A stretch of 64,000 bases of DNA from Lepidostoma basale (taxonomy: Eukaryota; Arthropoda; Insecta; Trichoptera; Lepidostomatidae). Within the stretch, counting starts at the first letter, position 1. Each line of letters starts with the position of its first letter. The position numbers were made by a program, and so were the translations under genes. Shown one piece after another: positions 21,150-31,679 of the stretch. The DNA is taken from NCBI GenBank assembly GCA_022606425.2, contig JAHDVF020001251.1, positions 1,846,501 through 1,910,500 on the forward strand, written 5' to 3'. A model generated the notes under the pieces. That model was not told the DNA's origin, did no database searches, and saw nothing but the letters and a program-made list of their open reading frames with translations.

Positions 21150-22072
21150 ACGAAATTTCAGCTCGTTGCTGTTTATATGACATATACCATTGAGACCAGA
21201 GCGGATACCACAAGAACGAAGGCCAAAGTACGGATGGCAGAGATGAGGACGCTGAGGATGATAGCAGGAAGGACTATTAGAGATAGGGTAAGGAACACGG
21301 CTATCCGCGAGATCTGCAAGGTGGAGGATGTCGTGAGATGGGGCAGACAGAGTAGAAGATACTGGAATGCGCACGTGCAGAGGATGGATTCCACCAGAAT
21401 CCCACACTGTGGCGCATCAGATTCCTGCCGGCTGCCGTCCCCCCGGAAGACCGCCGAAGAGATGGAGAGATAGCTGGGAGTCAAGGTATATAGAATAAAT
21501 ATGGTAAGATATTCCGCGTTTTATTTTTGACATCTACTGCGCAGCTACGTCACGTGGAGACCCAAGCATTAGGTTGTGTAGTATGAGTTGAGTATATATT
21601 TATACATTGGGTATGGAATTTTTCTTTGTTTATTTATTACGTCTAATTAAAAGAAGTTTTTGTAATTGTATTAAATAAATTATGACAAATCGTTTTCTTT
21701 ATTTAAGTTATTGTTTTTTTTATTTTTCTTTTTTTAGAGTTAGCATCTTCAATGAGCTTTAAGTTCATTGTTCTTATTTTGAAAAACATTTTACATCGAT
21801 AAAAAAGATTTTTAACTGGATATGGCAAATCAACTCCATTTGATTTAGCTTGTTTATAGTTATTTAGGTTTGTTTATAGTTTCGTTTCGATTTCGAGTTC
21901 ACCACATGACGTCACTTGACAGCAAATTATTAGAAAGGGATAGCATGCTACGTGCGCAATATCTTACCATATTATTCTATATACCTTGGCTGGGAGTCAA
22001 CCTCCCAAGAGAGGCCAGCCTGATTTCAGGAACATACCAAAGGTCTATAAGGAGAAGAAGAAGAAGAAGAAG
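21150..22072 (+). pseudogene. LINE-F ORF C-terminus split by a MITE
   Basis: 21150-21482 encodes AEMRTLRMIAGRTIRDRVRN, KVEDVVRWGRQSRRYWNAHV and QRMDSTRIPH. It resumes at 21989-22072 with ERPAxxxxRNIPKVYKEKKK-like tail codons and (GAA)n. The MITE between them duplicated gctgggagtc. Confidence 0.75.
21483..21987. mobile_element. Mutator-like MITE, 505 bp
   Basis: Termini aaggtatatagaata and its complement form ~30-bp imperfect inverted repeats extending into tatggtaagatatt. Flanked by a 10-bp duplication gctgggagtc (21473-21482; 21989-21998, with one extra g at 21988). No ORF. The 9-10 bp duplication suggests Mutator-like mobilisation. hAT or others are not excluded. Confidence 0.65.
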
Positions 22073-22364
22073 CTGTTTATATACACTAGTAAATGGAGCA
22101 GAATATGGTAATTAACTAAAATTGATGTGATTTTATATATTTTTAACAAATAATTATTTGGGTAGGTACAGAAATATTCGAAAGTGTTTCTTGGAACTCG
22201 TTATGAAATTTTACACAATGATTACATAGTTAGGGGATACTAAATGATATTATATAAATCAAAAATAAGTTATTTGAGGTAGGACGAAATAAAGTGTTTC
22301 GAAGGAAAACAACTTACAAATTGTTTACAAATGATTTTACATATTTCTCAAATGTAAAATCATT

Positions 22365-22435
22365 TGAAACATGTCATTCCTATAAAATATAATAAAACTT
22401 CTAGAAAACTGACGTTTTCATTCGTATTAATTATC
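22365..22435 (+). repeat. Right arm of inverted pair with 21052-21120
   Basis: About 60 bp inverted relative to 21052-21120 (shared word ctagaagttttattatattt). The pair encloses LINE-F and the MITE. Confidence 0.6.
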
Positions 22436-22437
22436 AA

Positions 22438-22560
22438 ATCAAATCAGTTTATTTTCTCAAAAGATATTACAACCAATGATAGTTTAAGGCATCTATTGAG
22501 AACAGGTAAAATATAATAATTATAATACCAGGAACGCATGAGAGATGGTATGGTCTTATG
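22438..22560 (-). pseudogene. CR1-A 3' UTR and tail
   Basis: Minus-strand (GATTT)n tail and ~110 nt of 3' UTR ending in the ctctcatgcgttcctgg word. Confidence 0.6.
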
Positions 22561-22739
22561 CAGGATGCTATCTTCCACCACAACTCCATTCTGGCACTGC
22601 TCCTCTTCTCTTGCCCTAACTGGTATTCCCTGGCATTTCCTGACAATAATGTAGGACTTTATCATAAACCCTAAATCCCCTTGGCCCTTTTTCGGGAGAG
22701 CACTCCGGGCAATACATTTAGCCCCAGCATAAAATAACT

Positions 22740-23346
22740 ACAAAATTACATTTGCAACAATATTTCCTACAGACGTAAGAGGAATAGCCATTAGAGCTGA
22801 ACCTCTGTAAGCCAGAAGATCCAAGTCCACGTCCAAGGTTTCCAATTTCGTGAACCTACAAACGTATATACAGACAACGAAAATAATTACAGTATACATT
22901 CACAAAAAAAAATATTGTAATCATATCTGGTCTAATGTTTGGCATATAGATAGGAGTGTGACATCTCAAGGCGGCTTCTAACAATACGCTAATGGCGGGG
23001 TAGCCTTTCACATTGAGTTAAAAAAGATGTTCTGCTTAATGCTTAATTAACATAAATCTCCATAGATGGCGTTAGTATGTAGATTATATATAGAGTAATC
23101 TTAAAAAGATTAACATATGTAATCAAAATCTTCATAGATGGCACATTGAAACTGACATGTGAAATCTGGCATAGGACTTCCACTAATTTGTCATACATGG
23201 TCATAAAGAAATGTGGAATGGGGAATGTTGTAATTACATAAAGCGTGCGCTTAACCCAACCAATGACAGGTCACAAGTCCTGTAAACACCTTGATCAACC
23301 ATATTCAGTTTCCAATTTGCATCTTCGTCTCTATTGAGATACAATA
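22740..23346 (-). repeat. Repeat Q, longest copy
   Basis: Extends further left than the 9849 copy. Positions 22765-22828 match the core of the hAT-MITE-1 copies at 46060 and 48990 (cagacgtaagaggaatagcc). Possible duplication ataaaataact at both sides, imperfect. Confidence 0.6.
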
Positions 23347-23349
23347 AAA

Positions 23350-23790
23350 TAAACTGTGTGAAATAAAAAAATATTGAGGTGGGTGTGTCGTGGTTAAGCT
23401 ATTTGCAATGTTATCATTTATAATACCTCTGTTCAAAGAGCTAAGTTCGAAATGGCGGTATCTTAATAATTAAGTGTCATTGACAATGATAAAAAATATG
23501 CATTATTTATCTGGCTGTACCGGGTTCAACAGTCTTCGATCAAATCGAATAATCTCTCGATAATCATACGGCAACAATCGCAACCCTTTGATTGCCGATA
23601 TTCGATATATCGGCTTTTGCTACACTAGAGCAAGAAGGATGAAGATTCTTTGCGAGAAGCGCCAAATCCAGCGGATCGATGCCATGATTTGTAAAAGAAT
23701 CATATACATTTTAAACAGGGTGTGAGGGAATCAGTGCTACATTTGTATATATATTTAAAAAAAAAACATATTTAGAATTAAAAGTTTAAC
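23350..23790. other. Unassigned interval
   Basis: AT-rich with a CG-richer patch at about 23530-23700. No repeat match or credible ORF. Confidence 0.35.
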
Positions 23791-24100
23791 TTTAATTAAG
23801 TACCTAACTCAACTCCAGCAAGAACTTCAAAATTATATAAAACAAATTATTCAAATTGGGAACAGATCTTGGGTGGGTTACCCTGTTGCATCCTCCATGC
23901 TCGCCGGATCTAGCACCATCCGATTTTTACTTATTTCGTTCTATGGAATATTTTCAAAGAGATCAAAATTTCAATTCTTTAGAAGAGGTGAATACAGCCC
24001 TTTAGACTATTTTCAGTCAAAACCCGCCTAATTTTACAAGAAGAACATGGATGATTTGAAAGAAAGGTGGTAAAAGGTTATAGATAATAAGATTAATTAT
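23791..24100 (+). mobile_element. RTE-A 5' UTR scrap joined to a mariner C-terminus
   Basis: 23791-23870 resembles the RTE-A 5' UTR (ccagcaagaacttcaaa; compare 2789 and 11037). From 23876 a decayed mariner transposase end reads GWVTLLHPPCSPDLAPSDFY, LFRSMEYFQRDQNFNSLEEV, then ERW-like. Neither mariner terminus is seen. Confidence 0.65.
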
Positions 24101-24121
24101 TTTATATCTTCTTAATCTGCT

Positions 24122-24605
24122 TCAAGCGCCCTGTCGGGTCCCCCCAACGTTGGCGATCACCTCGGTAAAACTGTCCCTGTCCTGCGCCGCTCGGAACAGC
24201 TCCTCCGCACTTCGGATGCCGGTCCACTCCCTCGCGTTTCGCAGCCAGGACATCTGTCTCCTACCGGACCCTCGGCGTCCCTTAATTTTCTCCTCCAATA
24301 TAAATCCACTGCTGAATGTAGACCTCTCCCAAAGCACGTCACCGCCCCCTATCCATTGCAGCTTCCATCCACCCATGTCCAGCAATCCTCTTCAGATCGT
24401 CGGTCCAGCAGGCAGGGGGACGTCCAACTCTGCCGAATCCTGTACGCGGTCTCCACTCCAGAACCCGTCTCCCCCATCAGCCGTCGGTTCTCCGACAGAC
24501 ATGGCCAGCCCATCGCCATTTCAGTCCGCCCATCCTCAGAGCCACCTCAGTCACCTTGGTTCGTTGTCGAATAAATTCGTTTCTAAATCTGTCCCTCAAG
24601 GTTAT
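24122..24605 (-). pseudogene. Joined LINE-C and LINE-D fragments
   Basis: 24122-24300 (minus) is the LINE-C end: RGSGRRQMSWLRNAREWTGI and FTEVIANVGGTRQG. 24300-24605 is a LINE-D-type piece with frameshifts, interrupted from its upstream part (24798-25000) by SINE-2. The two share one 87-codon open frame across the join. Confidence 0.65.
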
Positions 24606-24610
24606 CGCAA

Positions 24611-24797
24611 TGTGGTGGTCTAGGGGATAGAACGTTTGGCTCCTGATCCAGGGGACATGGGTTCAAGCCTGGACACGACCAGGTTCCTTCTTCATAATAA
24701 TGAGCTATTTTCTGCTCACATTGAAGATTGTAAAATAAATTATAATATCTTTGACATAAATCTTTGATGTTAGTTTTTTTTTAATAAATAAAAAATT
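24611..24797 (+). mobile_element. SINE-2 copy inserted in LINE-D
   Basis: tRNA-like head with box A tggtctagggg and box B gggttcaagcc. The body matches 1578-1757 inverted. LINE-D sequence lies on both sides (RDRFRNEF-like on the left, RAMKRAILGI on the right), so this is an insertion. No clean duplication found. Confidence 0.75.
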
Positions 24798-25000
24798 CCA
24801 AGAATGGCTCTTTTCATGGCGCGTTGGGCGACCTGTACCGGCGATCTGTAGACTAGACCTTTTGTCAGTGTCCACGTCTCGGCTCCGTACGTCATGACTG
24901 GCATGACGCACTGGTTGAAGACTTTAGTCTTGAGGCATTGTGGTATTTTAGAGGTGAGAACATGACGTAATTTTCCAAAGGAGCCCACACAATGTAAAAT
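24798..25000 (-). pseudogene. LINE-D fragment upstream of SINE-2
   Basis: Minus strand: LKTKVFNQCVMPVMTYGAET, WTLTKGL, VAQRAMKRAILGI. Confidence 0.7.
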
Positions 25001-25009
25001 AGATTTTTT

Positions 25010-25430
25010 CTTATTTCTATAAATTTAAAGATTTATTTTACAGACTTCTTATAAATCATATAATAAAATCGCGGCTATAGTAATCACAATCCGGCAACCA
25101 AAGGGTTAAGCCAATAGTGACGTAATAATACAGATGACTTTCCCGCCAGATTGTTGGTTTTGGCGGGAGCAAAGTTTCACTCGTGACGGTCTTGGGGGCT
25201 TGTCTGTCGCAATCTGTCTGTAAATGTTGATACGAGCTCGGAGATACCACGTGGTTACAGTTAAAATGGTGTATAGTAATTATTTATTCAAATGACTTGC
25301 AGTTTTTTTTAGCATTTAGCAACTTTTATCTAACTAATTGAAAATCAGGTAATTACCAGGAAAATGATGAAATTTACTAACTGCCTGATTACTAATCTCA
25401 TACTACTGCATTTATTCTACTTTCATCCTT
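25010..25430. other. Unassigned interval
   Basis: Mixed composition at 25060-25260 with no repeat match, then AT-rich. No ORF of note. Confidence 0.35.
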
Positions 25431-25435
25431 CTTTT

Positions 25436-25760
25436 GCCAGTAAAATCTTCTTCTTTTTCGTCAGCCTTCATCGGTCTACTGCTGGACATACGCCTCTTCC
25501 ATTCCATTCCACTCGTCTCTATTTTCTGCCAGCTGCAGCCACATTTTCTCCCACGGCAGCAATGTCCGACCCACCTTTTTTGCGGCCTGCCGACGCTTCT
25601 CCTATTTTCCCATGGTCTCCACCTTATTATTTTCTGGGTCCATCTATCCTCACTCTGTCTCGCCACATGACCCGCCCATTGCCACTTCAGTCTCGCTAGT
25701 CGTTCCATGATGTCCGTTATTTTTGTTCGACGTCTAATCTCCTCATTTATGATTTTATGT
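25436..25760 (-). pseudogene. LINE-D ORF C-terminal fragment
   Basis: Minus strand: MERLARLKWQWAGHVARQSE, KIIRWRPWENRRSVGRPQKR, WVGHCCRGRKCG, then a GAA-rich end at 25441-25460. Confidence 0.75.
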
Positions 25761-26004
25761 AAAAGTTGCCAGTAAAATATATATGTATAATAGATGAATT
25801 CAACACAACTTCAAAGGTTTTGATTAATGTCCTTAGAACCGTAAACTACAAGAAGTTTACAGTGTCTGTAACATTATATTATACGAGCCGTTTAGTGCAC
25901 AAATCGATTCACTCCACTTTTTGAAAAATCTTAAATTTAAGTATCAAAGCACATGCTATAGTCATAACTTTTTATATTTGTATTAACTTTCCTGAATAAT
26001 AATT

Positions 26005-26290
26005 ATATATACATTCTTCTTCGATGGCCCTACAGCCCATATCGAGCCTTAGACTCCAGTATTCTTCGCCTCCAACTCTTCCTGTCCTCCGCTTCGACCC
26101 TCCAATCTGACACTCGTAACAATTTCGCCCCATCTCTCCCAACTTCATCCTCCCGTCGCAGCCTTGGTCGTCCAATTGGTCTTCTACCACCTGGGTGCCA
26201 CTCCAGCAATCTTTTTGGGGTTCGCGATGACGGCATCCTCTGCACGTGACCGGCCCATCTCAGTCTATTCAGTCTGACCTGTGTGGAGAT
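26005..26290 (-). pseudogene. LINE-E-like ORF C-terminal fragment
   Basis: Minus strand: MQRMPSSRTPKRLLEWHPGG, RRPIGRPRLRREDEVGRDG, WRRRILESKARYGL then AIEEE. Another RTE-type terminal domain. Confidence 0.65.
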
Positions 26291-26442
26291 TTGGATTCCT
26301 TCTGATATGTATGATTTTTTTGGTCTTATGTTGTTTTGTTTTTTTATCTTTATAATACCGTTTTGTGTCCAAATGAGTCGCCTAAATTGTTTATCGTTTG
26401 TAATGTCTCATTTGTAAATGTATAAATAAGTAAATAAATGTG
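26291..26442 (+). pseudogene. CR1-A variant 3' UTR
   Basis: Near-identical to 36421-36570: ttggattccttctgat then gtccaaatgagtcgcctaaa, with a short AAATA-type tail. Confidence 0.6.
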
Positions 26443-26775
26443 GCCTCTCCAGGAAATTCCTAAAAATCTTCTATAGGACCACATCTCAAAAGCCTCTACT
26501 CTCCGTTTATCTTTTTCGGATAGACACCATGTCTCGCAGGCGTACATCAAGATACTCCATACATAGGTCTTGATGAGGAGTATTCTCAGTTTTAGGTCTA
26601 TATTATTTGATTATATTATTTTCGACCTTTTATTAAATGCAAGCCTAGCCTGATGTATACGGCTGTCGACCTCGCTCTTAGACCGACCGTCCCATGTTAT
26701 TTTGCTCCCGAGGTAGACAAACTCCTTGGTGTTCTTAAGTGGAACTCCTGACATCACTACTCTCATCTGAATAAA
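26443..26775 (-). pseudogene. LINE-B fragment
   Basis: Minus-strand copy of the 7290-7610 segment: MMYACETWCLSEKDKRRVEA, WSYRRFLGISWRGH. Confidence 0.75.
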
Positions 26776-26779
26776 ATTT

Positions 26780-27188
26780 ATGTATTATAACATGTTAGTA
26801 GGTAAGGGTATATTGAAGTCTATAAGTTCTGGGATAAAATTTGGGTATTGTATTATACATTGTACATTATTCCATCGCATTTCTCGACATTTTGTTTTAT
26901 GGAGTTAATCGATTTGTGCACTGAACGACGCATAACATAATATGTGTCTTTTTCACTACACGTGTTTTTGGTTTTAATGCCGTGGTGCAAATATGACCTT
27001 GGCAGCTATGTGAATGGTACCGTTGTATATTGTAGACAACTCGTTCAAGGTATTAAGATTATACTTTTTATTCCATTTTTTTAACGTGGATTATACTCCT
27101 TTATACCATAAACAAATATTTTACAATGATTTTCACTTGTGTGCAGTGTTACATTGATTACATGTATTATTTTTGAATTAAAACACTA
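26780..27188. other. AT-rich interval
   Basis: Nothing recognised. Confidence 0.35.
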
Positions 27189-27189
27189 T

Positions 27190-27490
27190 TTATGGTTTCT
27201 TGAACAATGATGTAAAACAGTTTGAATGTATACAAATACTGGATTTTACCCATTGCGTGTAAATTATTTTTTTATAAGGATTAATTGTATCTCAATGGAA
27301 ATTAAGATGTAAATTGTTTTCTGGGAACAGAATATGGTGGTCGAGGCGCTTACAGGACTTATGACCTGTTGTCATTGGTTGGGTTAAGCGATCGCTTTAT
27401 GTTAACAACGTTCCCCATTCCTCCCTTCTTACGACCACCACGTCTGACAAATTTTTGGAAGATGTATATATGCTACAATGTTGCGGAGCT
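27190..27490 (+). repeat. Repeat Q with flanking CR1-R-like word
   Basis: 27270-27480 is a plus-orientation Q copy. The preceding tggtttcttgaacaatgatg is the CR1-R 3' UTR word. The outer sequence tttacccattgcg is shared with 15450 and 63625. Confidence 0.55.
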
Positions 27491-27524
27491 TGATGTTAAA
27501 GTTTGCAGTAAATGATTTAACTAA

Positions 27525-27690
27525 CTAACTAACTTACCATCACGCCGTCTCCCCGAAGAGGTAGGTAGAAATAATGAACTGCCACACTTTTCTTTCCTGA
27601 CACATTTCTCTCGCTTCCTCAACATTCATACATAGTGCCATGCACGCGCGTCGAGATCTCTGACTCCACACGTGGCGGACATTCAATATT
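27525..27690 (-). pseudogene. RTE-A 3' end, GTTA-tailed
   Basis: Minus strand. GTTA tail 27521-27535, loop UUCG at 27552-27558, C-terminal codons to about 27690. Confidence 0.7.
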
Positions 27691-28195
27691 TGATTTTAAA
27701 CTGTTACATTAAATAACTTTCTTTTTGTATCACAATTGTATTTTATTTTACGCGACAGCTGTTTCATCAACCAATGTTGACATCATCAGGTGTTACAATA
27801 ATTTATCAAAAGTCCAATTTCGTGATTCTTCGAATTAACTTATTATATATTATTGTAAATTTTTAAGACCAAATTAATCAATTACTAAAAGGCGGCCACA
27901 TTCGAAGTCGGAATAATCGACGTACGTGCATAGTACGATGTATGAATGTAGAGGGAGTCCGAGAGGTATGTCAGGACAGGGCATTGTGGCGATCCATCCT
28001 CTCTGCCTACCCCTCCGGGGAAATGGCGTGATGGTTAGTAAGTTAGTTAGTTAGTTGTAACACCTGATGATGTCAACATAGATTGATAAAACAGCTGTCG
28101 CGTAAAATAAAATACAATTGTGACACAAAAACAAAGTTATTTAACAATTTAAAATGTTAAGGTATCATAGTGTTTCGGCCAAAACAATGGACTAT
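27691..28195. repeat. Palindromic repeat P carrying an RTE-A insertion
   Basis: Left arm 27691-27812 and right arm 28054-28195 are inverted copies (shared words cgcgacagctgtttc and gttgacatcatcaggtgtta). RTE-A (27867-28054, plus, loop UCCG, GTTA tail) sits in the spacer and is flanked by ttgtaa on both sides. Uninterrupted copy at 30845-31132. Confidence 0.7.
27867..28054 (+). pseudogene. RTE-A 3' end inside repeat P
   Basis: From DQINQLLKGGH-like codons to SAYPSGEMA. Loop UCCG, GTTA tail. Confidence 0.7.
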
Positions 28196-28197
28196 TT

Positions 28198-28560
28198 AAT
28201 TTGATTTATTTGATCGTGCCACGTTTTCCTCGGTCTTCCTCTATTTCTTGTTCCATTTACATCGTAAACATATACTTTTTTTTATCATTCTTTCTTTCAA
28301 TGTGTCCAAACCATCTTAATGATCCTTTCATTATTTTGTTCATAACAACATCATTCGCACCGCATTCACTTCTTATATTTTCATTCGACACTCTACCATA
28401 CACAGAGTATCCACACATTCGTCTTAGAGATCTCATTTCTACTGCATTTATTCTACTTTCATCCTTCTTTTGCCAGTTCCATGCTTCGCTTCCTTACATA
28501 AGGGTCGGTACAAGAATACCATTGTGCATTGCCATTTGAGCTTTTATGGATAGGTTTAAA
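28198..28560 (-). pseudogene. RTE-A C-terminal fragment
   Basis: Minus-strand copy of the HNGILVPTL to RKTWHDQ region without the 3' end. Confidence 0.7.
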
Positions 28561-28574
28561 TTCAAATACCATTG

Positions 28575-28765
28575 ATACAAATCCTAAGGAGTCTTTGGAA
28601 AACAATGAAATAGAGAAAAGCGAGGAAAACGTGACACGATCAAATAATTCAATTATAATATGTCGGCCACGTGAGACGTCGGAGAAATCGATGTCAAATG
28701 TCAGGTCCCTCCAAAGTTAGCGATCACTGCAGCGAAGGCATCTCTGTTCTACACCACTTGGAACA
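28575..28765. pseudogene. RTE-A scrap (+) and LINE-C end (-)
   Basis: 28610-28695 matches RTE-A RKTWHDQINQI in plus orientation. 28699-28765 matches the LINE-C terminus (minus). Confidence 0.4.
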
Positions 28766-29059
28766 TGTATATATTTGAATACCGGCATTAAACACTATGT
28801 AATTATACAATCAATCGCGTCATTGTAAGGGAATTACATTTTTTCCCTACATTTCCAAGCTATCAATTAAAAAATTGTTTGCTAATGACAAATAAAAGAG
28901 ATAATTTTGAAGGTAATTTACATACGCAATGGTAATTCAATATTATACAATTTTTAATGCGGAAATTTCTATGGAAAATCACGTGGAAAACTATATAAAG
29001 TACTTTCCTTATACGTATGTTTTTTTTAATATAATATTTTTGTATGGTGTCGTACATCC

Positions 29060-29180
29060 AATATAACCATCACGCCGTCTCTCCGAAGGGGTAGGCAGAA
29101 AGAATGGACCGCTATATTGTTTTTTCCTGACTACATCGCGTCATGTCTTTTGAGTACACATATTGATTTGATTTGATTTG
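29060..29180 (-). pseudogene. RTE-A 3' scrap and GATTT tail
   Basis: 29063-29135 is an RTE-A 3' end (minus, loop UUCG). 29160-29178 is a (GATTT)n tail without body. Confidence 0.55.
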
Positions 29181-29221
29181 ACGACATCTTGATTTTTGCC
29201 TATTTGTATTATGATTTGTAT

Positions 29222-29885
29222 AACCTTCTCTTCTCCGGTCTCAATCTAATGATTGGTCTGCAGCAAGGCGACGCATCTCCTCTTCCACTTCGCTCGGTCC
29301 TCGGCAACTCTCTTCAACTCTGCTTAAGAGGTGCAGCCCATATCTCGGCAAATCTGGTCTAGGTACTCCTGGCGAGGCCGTCCTCTGCCAATCGATCCGT
29401 CGACCATTCCCTCCAACACATCATGCAGGAAACATTCGTGTCGCAACACATGACCAATCCATCTTGCGCGCCTCTCCGCTATGGTGTTCAACACGTGCCT
29501 ACTCTCTTCAACTCTGCTGAGAACCTCTTCATTTGTAATGTGGTCCCTCCATTAAACATGGGCAACTCGTCGGCAGGTCCACATATCAAATGCCTCCAGC
29601 CTTTTGCCCTCTCTTTCGCCCAGGCACCAAGTCTCGCAGCCGTACAGTAAAACACTCCACACCAATGTTTTTAAAAGTTGTTTTCGGAGGTTCAGGTCTA
29701 TGTTGTTGGACTCGAATATTTTAAACTTCTTGTTGAAGGCAAGCCTGGTGGATACGACTATCGACGTCTTTCTTGGATCGACCATCCCATGTAATACTGC
29801 TCCCCAGGTAAACAAAAGTTTTTACATTCTTGATTGCAGTTCCAGCCATCTCTACATTTATTTGGCGCTCATCTCTACCTAATAT
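29222..29885 (-). pseudogene. LINE-B-related ORF fragment
   Basis: Minus strand: STRLAFNKKFKIFESNNIDL, NLRKQLLKTLVWSVLLYGCE, TWCLGEREGKRLEAFDMWT, then a frameshift and a decayed 3' part with RARWIGHVLRHE-like and RGRPRQEYL-like blocks. Confidence 0.7.
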
Positions 29886-29897
29886 AACCTAAAAGAG

Positions 29898-30401
29898 TTA
29901 TATTAGGTAGAGATGAAATCTGTGACGGGCCTCGTTCCTCTCCCTCTTGGCCATTATAATAATTTGTGAAGTGGTTTTATTTATTTATTTAATATTATGA
30001 AATGCTTCCTAAACCTCGTTCTTTGTCCTACATGCCAAAAACTGTACTCCACATTTTTTTTCCTATCCCGCATTTGTCTCCTCTGCCTCTCCTGTTCTTC
30101 CCGCTGTATATTCCTGTGGTGTATCATTTTTTTTATATTTTATATAATGTTCCTAAAATGTTAATTTATTATATATTATGTTTATTTATTCAATAAAGTA
30201 CAGCGGAGCATAGAAGTAAAATTGAGTAGATTAAATGTGGTCTGGCACCCCCTTGTTGTTGCCGTATTTAAATGTAAGTCCCGGATGGACCGGGGACAGA
30301 CCCAGGGAGTGTACGAGCGAGGCTGATAAAAGGGCGCCGCTACGCCCTATAACAGCCTCGGGTATGTGGTGGGAACTTCTATGTTCCTTTAAAAAAAAAA
30401 A
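29898..30401 (+). mobile_element. PolyA retroposon with 12-bp target duplication
   Basis: Ends in a run of 13 A (30391-30403) and is flanked by aacctaaaagag (29886-29897; 30402-30413). Contains an AATAAA at about 30191. No ORF; probably a truncated LINE 3' UTR. Its first 18 bp are an inverted copy of the upstream flank. Confidence 0.75.
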
Positions 30402-30419
30402 AACCTAAAAGAGAGTAAT

Positions 30420-30790
30420 TCCGTTCCCTTGATGTAAACAAAAGCGAAACTTCTCCCTTACAAGCCACATACGATTGACCGTTACTTGTCTACATGTGAT
30501 ATACCTCGTCACGCATATTTTGACCTTAATATCGCCTTTACACTCTTATAACTCAGCTGCAAACGTCCGACAGCTTGTGCAATTTTCTCAGAAACCAGTT
30601 TTCCACTGCGCGGGAACTCGTGACGTAGAAAAAGGCGCGACCGCCGTCCGCCAATCAGGGCCCGGCTGGCGGGGGCCCGCCGCGCGCATGGCAACACTGC
30701 CGCAATTATTAATATTTATTGTTTAATCCGCCGCTCGCGTAGGTGATTTTTATTGCAACGTTGCAAGATTGTGCCCTCATAAATGTCGCC
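30420..30790. promoter_or_regulatory. CpG-rich unique block, possible promoter
   Basis: 30590-30690 is the most GC-rich stretch I noticed in the window, with many CG dinucleotides, a CCAAT-type ccgccaatcag (30648-30658) and a tgacgta word (30621). Not part of any repeat here. Function inferred from composition only. No initiator-plus-ORF follows. Confidence 0.3.
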
Positions 30791-30844
30791 ATTTGATTGT
30801 GCATTTTTTCATGTCGCATATTATTATTAGTTCTAAACTGCTAA

Positions 30845-31132
30845 ATTAAATCAACTTTGTTTTATGTATCACAAATGTATTTTTATTTTACGCGATACCT
30901 GTTTCGTCAACTTATGTTGACTTCATCAAGTGTTACAATAATTTATCAAATATTGACATAGGAACAAATAAACATAAAGGTTCGAAAAATCACGAAAATT
31001 TGACATTTGATATATTATTGTAACACCTGATGATGTCAACATAGGTTGACGAAACAGCTGTCGCGTAAAATTAAAATACAATTGTGATACATAAAACAAA
31101 GTATCATAGTGTTTCGGCCAAAACAACAGATT
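30845..31132. repeat. Palindromic repeat P, uninterrupted
   Basis: Arms of ~110 bp (30850-30950 and 31015-31110), spacer ~65-95 bp, outer end gtttcggccaaaacaa. Same family as 27691-28195 and 54054-54212. Confidence 0.7.
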
Positions 31133-31169
31133 ATTTTATTATAAGTTCTGTTTTATTTTTTATATTATA

Positions 31170-31531
31170 TTAGGTGTATAACTTTGCTTCCGCCGTTTTG
31201 CAATAGATGGCAGTAGCGGTAAGTGGTAGTTGGAATAAATAGATCATAGATGTCATACAATAAGCTTAAGTATTTGTAAACATAACGCCATCGAAATATT
31301 AGTCGATTTGTGTCTGCATCATAAAGTTATTCCCGATTAAAATCCTCGTCATTTGCGGGAGGTTTTAATTTTATGCTTTAATATGAAGAAATCTGCGGCT
31401 GAGGCTAATCGAATGCTCTCAAATACCTATGGTGAGGCCGCTATTAGTGAAAGAACGTGCCGAGAGTGGTTTCAACGCTTCAAGAACGGTGATTTTAACG
31501 TCGAAGACCAGCATGGCGGTGGAAGACATGT
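31170..31531 (+). mobile_element. Mariner 5' half
   Basis: Left terminus ttaggtgtataactttgctt follows a TA (31168-31169). The transposase N-terminus is open: MKKSAAEANRMLSNTYGEAA then ISERTCREWFQRFKNGDFNV and EDQHGGGR, the helix-turn-helix region. Cut at 31531 by the next repeat. Right half absent. Confidence 0.8.
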
Positions 31532-31665
31532 TTCTCGACATGTTTCACCTTCATCACCGGGGAACGATATAATATTATTCGTTTGTATCGTTCTCCAGAT
31601 AATGAAGGTGTAAGCCTTCGAAACATGTCGAGAAAAATATACTCAAAAGTGGAAAAAACAGTATT
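31532..31665. repeat. Fold-back repeat
   Basis: catgtttctcgacatgtttc...gaaacatgtcgagaaa forms an inverted pair. Relatives: 16852-16915 and 50330-50435 share ctcaaaagtggaaaaaacag or its neighbourhood. Confidence 0.45.
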
Positions 31666-31679
31666 TAATTCATAAAAAT

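Noticed and set aside
30475..30726. 83-codon plus ORF in the GC-rich block
   Set aside because: No conserved features; the length is expected by chance in stop-poor GC-rich DNA.
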